Assembly (NCBI GenBank): GCA_016707525.1
Contig: JADJHP010000009.1
Location: 177,379 to 241,378 of the forward strand
Origin: Ignavibacteriota bacterium
GTDB lineage: Bacteria > Bacteroidota > Ignavibacteria > UBA10030 > UBA6906
Length of the DNA stretch: 64,000 nucleotides
Direction: 5' to 3'
In this document: piece by piece, positions 1 to 8,091 of the stretch
How positions within the stretch are numbered: position 1 is the first letter of the stretch
Layout of the letters: every line of letters starts with the position of its first letter
Program-made: the position numbers and the translations under genes
The notes under the pieces: model-generated
The model's input: the letters and a program-made list of their open reading frames with translations, nothing else
What the model was told of the DNA's origin: nothing
Databases searched by the model: none

Positions 1-736
1 CATTCTGCGAGCGCTGGCTGAATGTGAATGCCGGGATGAACTCCAGCAGCGTCGGTTGCTCCAGGCCGCGATAGATCATGGGAGCGGTCTGGGTGACCAG
101 CGCAAAGCCCTTCGCCGGGTCCATCGGAGGGTGCGCGACCTGCTCCGAGGTCCTGCTGATCCTCCGTTCGAAATACACGGACATGGTCACGGAATCCGAA
201 CCGGCAAAGCGCAGGCTCTTCAGCGGCAGTGCCACCTCGATGCTGTACCCCGACGAATCGATGGTGCCGCCGCTCTCCCAGAGCAGATCGACACTGAAGT
301 CCTCCTGGTTCGCTGCATACCGGCTGTCCATCTGGATGCCATGGGGGTTCACATAGAACGCGTACAACGATTGCTGATCGTTGAAGGAGTCCAGATTGAT
401 GCAGATCCAGTCGTCGGGACGGATGTTGTCGCGCCCCGTGACCGCCGCCTTGATGAGGTCCGGCCGGTCATCATCACAGCGGAAGGCGAAATACAGATGC
501 TCGGCGTCATACGCCATCAGGGTCCTGGTGCGCTGGGGCACCTCTCTGCCAAAGTCAGGTGTATACGTGCGGAACACATCTACTTGCGCGGCGCCTTGCC
601 AGGCGGGATCGCTCAGGACCCCATCGATGGCCGGCGGCGCAACCCCTATGCGCGTCGGGTGCAACGGCTCACGGGTGATGGCTCCGGCAGTGGCGGCACA
701 AACGAGAAGAACGAAAACAGACGGGATCCGTCGCAT
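1..736 (-). CDS. CBM9/DUF5916-like secreted protein (3' end outside window)
   Basis: The - strand is open from an ATG at 736 to the window edge, about 245 codons, without a stop. It begins MRRIPSVFVLLVCAATAGA, a clear signal peptide, then reads IDGVLSDPAWQGA and later YDAEHLYFAFRCDD. These are hallmarks of the carbohydrate-binding module family 9 fold found at the N-terminus of DUF5916 proteins, where a beta-barrel-like C-terminal part usually follows. That part would lie beyond the left edge, so the usual length of 700-900 residues cannot be checked. The motifs are seen directly; the family name is inference from them. Several + strand reading frames over this stretch are shadows. Nothing specific is visible in the 223 bp between this start and the divergent peptidase gene. 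Confidence 0.8.
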   Translation of the reverse strand, partial: MRRIPSVFVLLVCAATAGAITREPLHPTRIGVAPPAIDGVLSDPAWQGAAQVDVFRTYTPDFGREVPQRTRTLMAYDAEHLYFAFRCDDDRPDLIKAAVTGRDNIRPDDWICINLDSFNDQQSLYAFYVNPHGIQMDSRYAANQEDFSVDLLWESGGTIDSSGYSIEVALPLKSLRFAGSDSVTMSVYFERRISRTSEQVAHPPMDPAKGFALVTQTAPMIYRGLEQPTLLEFIPAFTFSQRSQN

Positions 737-959
737 AGATATTCCGGTTGTGTGATGTGCGGTGATGCAACATACGGATCCCCCCGACAACCCTCAATTC
801 CGATGCGACGGAGGCTCACGGGGCAGCGGCAGGTCGCCATACAGCGGGGCAAATGGGAACGGCCCGGCAAACACTGCGCACCATGAGGATGTCGAAAATT
901 TGCCGTATATTGCACGAGTATGTGTTGATGCGGAACACGATCCATCATCGGAGCCCCCT

Positions 960-3050
960 ATGCACCATATGCCTGCCACACTTCTCCTTGCCTGTCTCCT
1001 GCCGGTCATCGCCATCGCAGGGACCGACACGAACCCGTTCCTCGCACCGTACGGCACGCCGTTCGAAACGCCCCCGTTCGACAGGATCAAGCCCGAACAC
1101 TTCCTTCCCGCGATCCAACAGGGCATGGCGGAACAGAAGGCGGAGATCCGCGCGATCTCGCTGGTCCGCTCCGTGCCGACCTTCGAGAATACGATCGTGG
1201 CGTACGACCGGAGCGGTGCCTTGCTCGGCAGGGTGACCGGCGTCTTCGGTGCACTGCGCGGAGCGATCACCACGGATCAACTGGACAGCATCGCCAACAT
1301 CACAACACCGATGCTCACCACCCATCGGAACGACATCGCACTGGACGAACAGCTCTTCCTGCGCGTGAAGGCGGTCTATGACCGGCGTGCAGAACTGAAG
1401 CTCACTCCTGCTCAGACGATGTTGCTGGACAACACGTACAAGAATTTTGTGCGCAACGGCGCGAGCCTCAACCCGGAAGCGAAGAAGTCCCTCCGTGCGC
1501 TGAACGACGAACTGTCGATGCTCTCCCTGAAGTTCAATCAGAACCTGCTCAAGGAGACCAACGGTTACCGGATGATCGTCGACAGGAAGGAAGATCTGGA
1601 CGGCCTTCCGCCGGCAGTGATCGCCGCGGCGGCCACCGTGGCCGAAAAGGCGGGCCAATCCGGGAAGTGGGCGTTTACACTGCAGAAGCCGAGCTGGATC
1701 CCTTTCCTGCAGTACGCAACGAACCGGGCACTACGCGAGAAGCTGTACAAGGCGTACTGCAACAGGGGCGACAACAATAATGCCACCGACAACAAGGTGA
1801 TCCTCGCCCGTATCGCAGCACTGCGCGCCGCACGTGCCCAACTCCTCGGATACAAGACCCACGCGGAGTATGTCCTCGAAGAGAACATGGCGAAGACCCC
1901 GGGTGCGGTGTATGACTTCCTCTCCACACTCTGGAAGCCTGCCCTCGCCCGTGCCACAAAAGAACGCGATGCAATGCAGGCCATGATCCGCGCCGGGGGA
2001 AAGGACTTCCCTCTCGCTTCATGGGACTGGTGGTACTATGCCGAAAAGATCAAGAAGGCGGAGTTCGATCTGGATGAGGAACAGTTGCGGCCGTATTTCA
2101 AAATGGAGAATGTGCGCCGCGGTGCGTTCGAGGTGGCCTCACGCCTCTACGGACTGCAATTCATCGAACGGAAGGACATCCAGCGGTATGCGGACGACGT
2201 GGCGGTGTTCGAGGTGAAAGAAGCCGACGGCTCACACCTCGGGATCATCTACACGGATTACTTCCTCCGCAATGGCAAACGGCCCGGTGCGTGGATGAGC
2301 TCGTTCCGTTCGTACAGCGTGGAGGGCGACACCGTCCATACCCCCATCGTCTACAACGTGGGCAACTTCACCGGCCCCTCGGAAGGCAAACCCGCCCTCC
2401 TGAGCCTCGAGGAGGTCGAAACGCTCTTCCATGAATTCGGCCACGCTCTCTTCGGCCTCCTCTCCCGCCGGCCCTATGAGAACCTGAGTCTGCCCCGCGA
2501 CGGGATCGAACTCCCTTCCCAGGTCATGGAAAACTGGGCGATGCACCCCGACGTCCTGCGGTCCTACGCACGCCACTATCAGACCGACGCCCCCATCCCC
2601 GAAGACCTGATACGGAAGATCGAGAAGAGCGGAACCTTCAACCAGGGCTTCGCCACCGTCGAGTATCTTGCCGCCTCGATCCTGGACCTGGACTGGCATA
2701 CCCTGACGGACACCACGTCCGTGGATGCCACGGCATTTGAGAACGCCACCTTCACACGGCTGGCCCTGATCCCCGAGGTCCTTCCCCGGTATCGCAGCCC
2801 GTACTTTGCGCATATCTTCACCAGTGGCTACAGTGCCGGATACTACAGCTACATCTGGGCCGAAGTGCTCGATGCCGACGCGTTCGAGGCCTTCAAGGAG
2901 AGGGGACTCTTCGACAAGAAGACCGCTGATGCGTTCAGAAAGAACATCCTGGAACAGGGCGGCACCGCCGATCCGATGGTCCTCTATGAACGGTTCCGCG
3001 GGAAGAAGCCGGATACCACGCCGCTCCTGCGAAAGCGCGGACTCCAGTAA
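960..3050 (+). CDS. M3 family metallopeptidase (oligopeptidase A / Dcp-like), secreted
   Basis: A 696-residue zinc metallopeptidase of family M3. The start at 960 is preceded by GGAG at 950-953 and gives the signal peptide MHHMPATLLLACLLPVIAIAG, so the protein probably acts in the periplasm. An upstream in-frame extension to 762 has no such features and is rejected. The zinc motif HEFGH is at about residues 491-495, and GIELPSQ further on supplies the third ligand, as in Dcp and oligopeptidase A, which cleave short peptides. Length and the order of the helical N-terminal part and catalytic part are normal for the family. The serine ammonia-lyase gene follows after 29 bp on the same strand. 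A two-gene peptide/amino acid catabolic operon is likely but inferred. Confidence 0.93.
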   Translation: MHHMPATLLLACLLPVIAIAGTDTNPFLAPYGTPFETPPFDRIKPEHFLPAIQQGMAEQKAEIRAISLVRSVPTFENTIVAYDRSGALLGRVTGVFGALRGAITTDQLDSIANITTPMLTTHRNDIALDEQLFLRVKAVYDRRAELKLTPAQTMLLDNTYKNFVRNGASLNPEAKKSLRALNDELSMLSLKFNQNLLKETNGYRMIVDRKEDLDGLPPAVIAAAATVAEKAGQSGKWAFTLQKPSWIPFLQYATNRALREKLYKAYCNRGDNNNATDNKVILARIAALRAARAQLLGYKTHAEYVLEENMAKTPGAVYDFLSTLWKPALARATKERDAMQAMIRAGGKDFPLASWDWWYYAEKIKKAEFDLDEEQLRPYFKMENVRRGAFEVASRLYGLQFIERKDIQRYADDVAVFEVKEADGSHLGIIYTDYFLRNGKRPGAWMSSFRSYSVEGDTVHTPIVYNVGNFTGPSEGKPALLSLEEVETLFHEFGHALFGLLSRRPYENLSLPRDGIELPSQVMENWAMHPDVLRSYARHYQTDAPIPEDLIRKIEKSGTFNQGFATVEYLAASILDLDWHTLTDTTSVDATAFENATFTRLALIPEVLPRYRSPYFAHIFTSGYSAGYYSYIWAEVLDADAFEAFKERGLFDKKTADAFRKNILEQGGTADPMVLYERFRGKKPDTTPLLRKRGLQ

Positions 3051-3079
3051 GCAACGCTCGATCCATCGGGACGCACGGC

Positions 3080-4459
3080 ATGGACCTCAGTATCTTCGAT
3101 ATCTATAGTATCGGCATCGGGCCATCGAGCTCTCACGTCGTCGGCCCGATGCGCGCTGCACGCCTGTTCGCGCAACAGCTCAACGAACGGAGCCTGCTCG
3201 CCCCGACCACATCCGTCCGTGTCGAACTGTTCGGCTCGCTCGCGCGCACCGGCCCGGGGCACGGCACGCTGCGGGCCCTCGTCCTCGGCCTCTGCGGCGA
3301 ACTCCCCGATGAGGTCGATCCCGATGCGGTCGAGAACATGGTCGAAGAGATACGCATCAACGGCCGGCTGCGCGTGCTGGGGGTCCATGATATCGGCTTC
3401 CATCCCGACGATGACATTGTGTTCCGGCTGGCCGACACGCTCTCCTACCACTCCAACGGGATGCGGTTCACTGCATACGGGCCGGACCATACGGAGATCG
3501 ACCGGGCAGTCTACTACTCCACCGGCGGCGGATTCCTCGCGGTGGAAACCTCCGAAGGCGTGCGCCCGGTCGGCGGCGAACGTGCCCCCGCACGGTTCCA
3601 CTTCAGCACCGCCGCGGCGTTGCTGCGGCAATGCGACAACCACATGCTGAGCATTCCGGACCTGATCCTCGAGAACGAGAAGACCTGGCGGACCGAAGCG
3701 GAGATACGGAACGGACTCCTGAGGATCTGGGAAGTGATGCAGGCGTGTGTGGAGCGGGGGATCCGGGCGAACGGCCATCTCCCGGGCGGACTCGGCGTCG
3801 AACGCCGGGCACCACAGATCTACCGCGAACTCGTGAACAATCCCGAACGCACGCTTCGCGATGTGCTCAGCATTCTGGACTGGGTGAACCTGTACGCGTT
3901 CGCGGTCAACGAGGAGAATGCTGCAGGTGGACGTGTCGTGACCGCGCCCACGAACGGCGCGGCCGGCATCATCCCGGCAGTCCTTCACTACTACCAGCGA
4001 TTCTGTTCGAACCCCAGCGAGGATGGGGTCGTGAAATTCCTTCTGACCGCCGGGGCGATCGCGATGCTCTACAAGACGAACGCTTCGATCTCGGGAGCTG
4101 AAGTGGGGTGCCAGGGAGAAGTGGGGGTGGCCTGTTCCATGGCGGCCGCGGGCCTGACCGCCGCTCTCGGTGGATCCAACCCGCAGATCGAAGAGGCAGC
4201 GGAGATCGGGATGGAGCACAACCTCGGTCTCACCTGCGATCCGGTGGGGGGACTCGTGCAGGTGCCATGCATCGAACGCAACGCGATGGGTGCAGTGAAG
4301 GCGGTGAACGCTTCCCGACTTGCCTTGCGTGGCGATGGCAAGCATATCGTGTCACTCGATACGGTCATCGCCACGATGCGACAGACAGGCCTCGATATGA
4401 AAAGCACCTACAAAGAGACCTCGCTCGGCGGACTGGCGGTCAACGTGGTGGAGTGCTGA
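3080..4459 (+). CDS. sdaA: L-serine ammonia-lyase, single chain, iron-sulfur type
   Basis: A 459-residue L-serine dehydratase that converts L-serine to pyruvate and ammonia with a 4Fe-4S cluster. The N-terminal stretch IYSIGIGPSSSHVVGPMRAA is the conserved beta-domain signature. The alpha domain carries APTNGAAGIIPAVLHY, GCQGEVGVACSMAAAG and CDPVGGLVQVPCIERNA, the last two holding the cluster cysteines. Both domains are fused in one chain as in E. coli SdaA, and the length is typical. It starts 29 bp after the M3 peptidase stop, so the pair may be cotranscribed and feed serine released from peptides into pyruvate. It is cytoplasmic, with no signal peptide. It converges with the transglutaminase-like gene, with a hairpin between them. 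Confidence 0.96.
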   Translation: MDLSIFDIYSIGIGPSSSHVVGPMRAARLFAQQLNERSLLAPTTSVRVELFGSLARTGPGHGTLRALVLGLCGELPDEVDPDAVENMVEEIRINGRLRVLGVHDIGFHPDDDIVFRLADTLSYHSNGMRFTAYGPDHTEIDRAVYYSTGGGFLAVETSEGVRPVGGERAPARFHFSTAAALLRQCDNHMLSIPDLILENEKTWRTEAEIRNGLLRIWEVMQACVERGIRANGHLPGGLGVERRAPQIYRELVNNPERTLRDVLSILDWVNLYAFAVNEENAAGGRVVTAPTNGAAGIIPAVLHYYQRFCSNPSEDGVVKFLLTAGAIAMLYKTNASISGAEVGCQGEVGVACSMAAAGLTAALGGSNPQIEEAAEIGMEHNLGLTCDPVGGLVQVPCIERNAMGAVKAVNASRLALRGDGKHIVSLDTVIATMRQTGLDMKSTYKETSLGGLAVNVVEC

Positions 4460-4471
4460 CCGCCGCCCGGC

Positions 4472-4498
4472 TGCCGGAACCTAGGCAACCTTCCGGCG
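4472..4498. terminator. Hairpin between convergent genes
   Basis: An inverted repeat pairs TGCCGGAA with TTCCGGCG around an 11-nt loop, just after the serine ammonia-lyase stop and overlapping the end of the facing gene. There is no clear T tract, so termination is plausible but not certain. Confidence 0.4.
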
Positions 4499-5833
4499 CG
4501 ACCGCCAGCGGAAGACAAGCCACAGAACGAGCGATCCTACCAATCCGAAGAACAACCCCTGCCGCAAACGATAGGTCTCCTTCCCTTGCGTGGGATACAG
4601 CGAGTACGCAAGCTGCGGACGGAAGAGATACCGCTCCAGATTGGCCAGCAGGAAGGTCTTGTCCCGGTAGAACCCCGTATAGATATTCCGCACATCCTCC
4701 ACATTCGGCGGACGGCGGTACGTGAAGACGGAGTGCGAAGTGAATTCACTCCGCACTTCGGCATTGCACTGGGAGAAGGGCAGGGTCACGACAGTATCGG
4801 TATACGGCAGGTTCAACCGGGCCGTCCATTCCCAATCCATGTACACGCGCGTCGAGGTGCTGTCCCACGCACCGAATTGGTTCAACTGGAACAACTCCGC
4901 CGTATTCAGCACCCGGCCCTGCCGGTCCCTGATGTAGATCTGTGCATGGGAGAGGTCCACGAACGCCCACCGGTTCTGCTCCTTGATCCATGACTCCGCG
5001 AACGCGTGGCCGGTGTACACGATCGTGTTGTCCTGCGTGCGCGCTCCGAAGACGAATCGCGTGGGGATGCCGGCACGGTTCGCCCAGTAGACATACAACT
5101 GCGCGTGCTGCGTGCACCATCCCTTCCCCGTGCCATAGGCCATGTCATTGTAGAGCATCCAGGGATTCATCCAGCGCTCATCATCCTTCGGAACGCCACG
5201 GGCATTCTGCAACTTGATGCGCAGGTACCGGGACACCTTCTCCATCTTTGTGAACGTCGGTTCGCTGTCCAGGATCCCGACCTCATGCGCAAGTATGGCG
5301 GCGGTCGAATCCAACCCCTCCTTCCCCACATACGCATAGTCGTCCACCCAGTCCGCGACCGAGAACTGTTCGAACTCACCACATGGAACATTCGACCGCA
5401 CGACATACACGTCGTTATGCTTCATCCCCAGCGAGCCATAGAACTCTTTCGAGTAGAATCGTGCGGAGACTTCGAGCGGCGGGCAGATCCCTTCAGGAAT
5501 GGGTTCGAGGCGGTAGGTATTCAGGACGCTGAACGTGGTGTCGATCAGGAATTCGGGATCGCTCCCGAAGGCAGACTGCGGCTTCCCGCCGTTCGTCGTG
5601 ACCTTCCACTCCTTCACCTCGCGGGCAAGCGACAGATGCAACTGGAGCCTGTCACGGTCCACCACCGTCCATGACTTGATGGTGGGCACATCCGATGGAT
5701 AGTACAACGTTGCGTAGCTCGTCGGAGAGAAGGACGACTCCCACTCACGATCGAGGAAGACATAGACATTGAGAATGATGAAGAGAAGGGCCAGGGATCC
5801 GAAAGTTTTCGATGCGAACGATGTCCGTTTCAT
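4481..5833 (-). CDS. Transglutaminase-like membrane protein
   Basis: About 450 residues from ATG 5833. An in-frame ATG at 5944 would add 37 residues whose base composition looks intergenic, so the shorter form is preferred with modest certainty. The N-terminus has a membrane segment (LALLFIILNVYVFLD) and the C-terminus another (LFFGLVGSLVLWLVF) followed by a basic tail. The middle holds a transglutaminase core: the cysteine in GKGWCTQHAQ, the histidine in YTGHAFAESW and the aspartate in WAFVDLSH. Such domains cleave or form amide bonds or act as inactive peptide binders; the triad looks intact here. The substrate is unknown. It is transcribed divergently from yjbQ, and a perfect palindrome GGGTGATATTCACCC lies at 5945-5959 in the shared upstream region. 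Confidence 0.8.
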   Translation of the reverse strand: MKRTSFASKTFGSLALLFIILNVYVFLDREWESSFSPTSYATLYYPSDVPTIKSWTVVDRDRLQLHLSLAREVKEWKVTTNGGKPQSAFGSDPEFLIDTTFSVLNTYRLEPIPEGICPPLEVSARFYSKEFYGSLGMKHNDVYVVRSNVPCGEFEQFSVADWVDDYAYVGKEGLDSTAAILAHEVGILDSEPTFTKMEKVSRYLRIKLQNARGVPKDDERWMNPWMLYNDMAYGTGKGWCTQHAQLYVYWANRAGIPTRFVFGARTQDNTIVYTGHAFAESWIKEQNRWAFVDLSHAQIYIRDRQGRVLNTAELFQLNQFGAWDSTSTRVYMDWEWTARLNLPYTDTVVTLPFSQCNAEVRSEFTSHSVFTYRRPPNVEDVRNIYTGFYRDKTFLLANLERYLFRPQLAYSLYPTQGKETYRLRQGLFFGLVGSLVLWLVFRWRSRRKVA

Positions 5834-6035
5834 GGATGCCGCCGGGAACGTGAAGGTTGAGGAGGATAGTGGGCGCGTGACGCGCGGAATGCTGCTCGCA
5901 TGTTCCGGCTTTTTCAACACATAATCAATGGAACGACGTTTCATGGGTGAATATCACCCTTGACAATCCACACGCGGACAGAGATATTCGGATACACTCC
6001 CGGCACCCCGCGCCGGTCAACCAACGAGGCCTGCC

Positions 6036-6458
6036 ATGCCCTGGATCCAGAAGACCTTCACACTCAGAAGCCGTGCACGCGGTTTTCATCTCATCACCGG
6101 CGAGATCCTCGCTGCACTTCCTGAACTTGCCGGGATCCACGTCGGACTCCTTCATCTCTTCATCCAACACACATCCGCATCGTTGACGATCAATGAGAAC
6201 GCGGACCCCGATGTGCGCAAGGATATGGAAGAGCACCTCCGCCGCTTGATGCCCGACAATGCACCACACTACCTCCACGAAGCGGAAGGTCCCGACGATA
6301 TGCCCGGACATCTCAAGTCCTCCGTTCTGGGATGCTCTCTTACGATACCGGTCACCGGTGGAAGGCTGAATCTGGGGATCTGGCAGGGGGTTTACCTCGG
6401 CGAACACCGCGACGACGCACGCGGCAGACACATCGTAGCCACAATAATGGGAGAATGA
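6036..6458 (+). CDS. yjbQ: Secondary thiamine-phosphate synthase / UPF0047 protein YjbQ
   Basis: A 140-residue protein of the UPF0047 family. Conserved blocks are FIQHTSASLTINENADPDV in the first half and the C-terminal LNLGIWQGVYLGEHRD with HYLHEAEGPDDMPGH between them; the histidines are the likely metal or substrate ligands. E. coli YjbQ has weak thiamine phosphate synthase activity, but the physiological role is not settled. The start at 6036 has GAGG upstream. No clear operon partner exists: the next gene starts 114 bp downstream with its own strong ribosome site. Confidence 0.93.
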   Translation: MPWIQKTFTLRSRARGFHLITGEILAALPELAGIHVGLLHLFIQHTSASLTINENADPDVRKDMEEHLRRLMPDNAPHYLHEAEGPDDMPGHLKSSVLGCSLTIPVTGGRLNLGIWQGVYLGEHRDDARGRHIVATIMGE

Positions 6459-6572
6459 CCCGATATCCTTGCTATTGGTTTGGCGAGACTGTATAATAAC
6501 TCAACAGGTCCGCCGACCACCCCCTGATCCCGGCGGTCATGTATTCTCTCATCTGTTATCACAGGAGGACCC

Positions 6573-8075
6573 ATGAACCGCCCTTCGTTACCCCGGCGTC
6601 TCTATCCCATCGCTGCACTGTTACTGCTTCTTCTTCCCTCCGCCTATGCGCAGGACTACGTCCTGATCGGCTGGAGCGAGTCAGGCATGCATTGCATCAA
6701 TAAAGACTTTTCCAAGATGGCGTTGATGCCCCCGGGAAATACCCTCCGGGCACAGCTGATCCATCGACTACCCGATGGCCTCCCCCAGGCGGTCACGACC
6801 GGATTCACGGTCGAGTATTCCATTCCAAACAACACGACCTCCATCACCAAGACCAATTTCTGGACCTACGCAAAGACGCTGTTCGGACTTGCCCAGGACC
6901 TCCCCGCCAATGTTGGCCTGTCCGGCAAAGGGCTTGCTGGCTTCATGGATACGACCGGGAACAGCTTCGTCGCTACGGGCATCCCCGTGATGCCGTATGC
7001 GGATTCCAACACCACGAAGCTCGCCCCCTACCAGCTCGCTCACCTCGTTGCGAAGGATCCCGCATCAGGAGAAGTGCTGGCGACCACCGATATCGTCATC
7101 CCCGTGAGCAACGAGGTCGGCTGCGCACAGTCGGGGTGCCACAGCTCTGAAGCGGATGTCCTCAATGACCACGAGTCGGTGACCGGGTTCAGCAAGACCG
7201 GTCCCGTGTTGTGCGGCAAGTGTCACGCCTCCGCCGGCGCAGGACTTCCCGGCAACGGGAGCGTGATGTCGCTCTCCATGGCGGTGCACAACAAGCATAA
7301 GAACCGCGTCGGCACCGCAACGTCCATCGCGGCATGTTACAAATGCCATCCCGGCCCGACGACACAGTGCCTGCGCGATGTGATGTCCACCAACCCTGTC
7401 AAGCCGATGATCTGCCAGGATTGCCACGGAACCATGGCCACCCTGGTCACTTCGTTGACGAACGGACGCAGGCCGTGGCTGGACGAACCTTCGTGCGGCG
7501 ACTCCAGCTGCCACGGCAGCAGCTTCTCGGAAGAAGCAGGCAAGATGTTCAGAGAGTCACGCGGACATGGCAAACTCTTCTGCTCGGTGTGCCACGGAAG
7601 CCCGCATGCGATCCTTCCCTCTCGTGAGGCGAACGACAATCTCCAGAGCATACGTTTGCAGGGAACCGCCGCACCGATGCGCGACTGCCGCGTCTGCCAC
7701 GCTCTGGTGATCCCGGTCTTCGGCCCTCATGGCATCAGTTTCAATCCGACGTCCGTGAAGGAAGCCGGTGTCCCGGTGGTCAATGCCCTCGCACAGAACT
7801 ATCCCAATCCATTCAACCCATCCACATCCATTCGCGTCTCGCTCGCTCACCCGGGCTTTGTCACGCTGCAGGTCTTCGACCACCTCGGAAGAACGGTCCG
7901 CACCATCGCAAAGGACGTCCGCGATGCAGGGAACTGGGTCGAAGAATGGCGTGGGGATGACGACGGCGGCCGCCCGGTAGCAAGCGGGGTGTACTTCTGC
8001 AGGCTGACGGTGCAGGACATGGATGGCACCGGGACGGGCTTCACGTCCACGGTCAAGATGCTCCTCGTGCGCTGA
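6573..8075 (+). CDS. Seven-haem c-type cytochrome with T9SS sorting domain
   Basis: A 500-residue secreted protein; AGGAGG stands just before the start and the N-terminus is a signal peptide ending near SAYAQ. Five CXXCH haem motifs are visible (CGKCH, CYKCH, CQDCH, CSVCH, CRVCH) plus two CX4CH sites (CAQSGCH, CGDSSCH), so up to seven haems. The last 90 residues are a T9SS type A sorting domain starting at LAQNYPNPFNPSTSI. The first 180 residues are a beta-rich region with no family that I recognise. Multihaem proteins of this build usually carry electrons, and export by T9SS would place it on the cell surface or outside. CX4CH haem sites often need a dedicated lyase; none is seen nearby. The gene stands alone and converges with the histidine kinase. 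Confidence 0.9.
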   Translation: MNRPSLPRRLYPIAALLLLLLPSAYAQDYVLIGWSESGMHCINKDFSKMALMPPGNTLRAQLIHRLPDGLPQAVTTGFTVEYSIPNNTTSITKTNFWTYAKTLFGLAQDLPANVGLSGKGLAGFMDTTGNSFVATGIPVMPYADSNTTKLAPYQLAHLVAKDPASGEVLATTDIVIPVSNEVGCAQSGCHSSEADVLNDHESVTGFSKTGPVLCGKCHASAGAGLPGNGSVMSLSMAVHNKHKNRVGTATSIAACYKCHPGPTTQCLRDVMSTNPVKPMICQDCHGTMATLVTSLTNGRRPWLDEPSCGDSSCHGSSFSEEAGKMFRESRGHGKLFCSVCHGSPHAILPSREANDNLQSIRLQGTAAPMRDCRVCHALVIPVFGPHGISFNPTSVKEAGVPVVNALAQNYPNPFNPSTSIRVSLAHPGFVTLQVFDHLGRTVRTIAKDVRDAGNWVEEWRGDDDGGRPVASGVYFCRLTVQDMDGTGTGFTSTVKMLLVR

Positions 8076-8091
8076 CCTTCTCCAGGTCAGC
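8071..8091. terminator. Perfect hairpin holding both stop codons of convergent genes
   Basis: GCTGACCT, a 5-nt loop and AGGTCAGC form a perfect 8-bp stem. The TGA of the cytochrome gene and, on the other strand, the TGA of the histidine kinase gene both lie in this stem. There is no T tract, so intrinsic termination is only likely, but the symmetric position fits a shared bidirectional end. Confidence 0.5.

Noticed and set aside
2984..4345. 453-codon open frame on the - strand
   Set aside because: Antisense to the end of the M3 peptidase gene and the L-serine ammonia-lyase gene.
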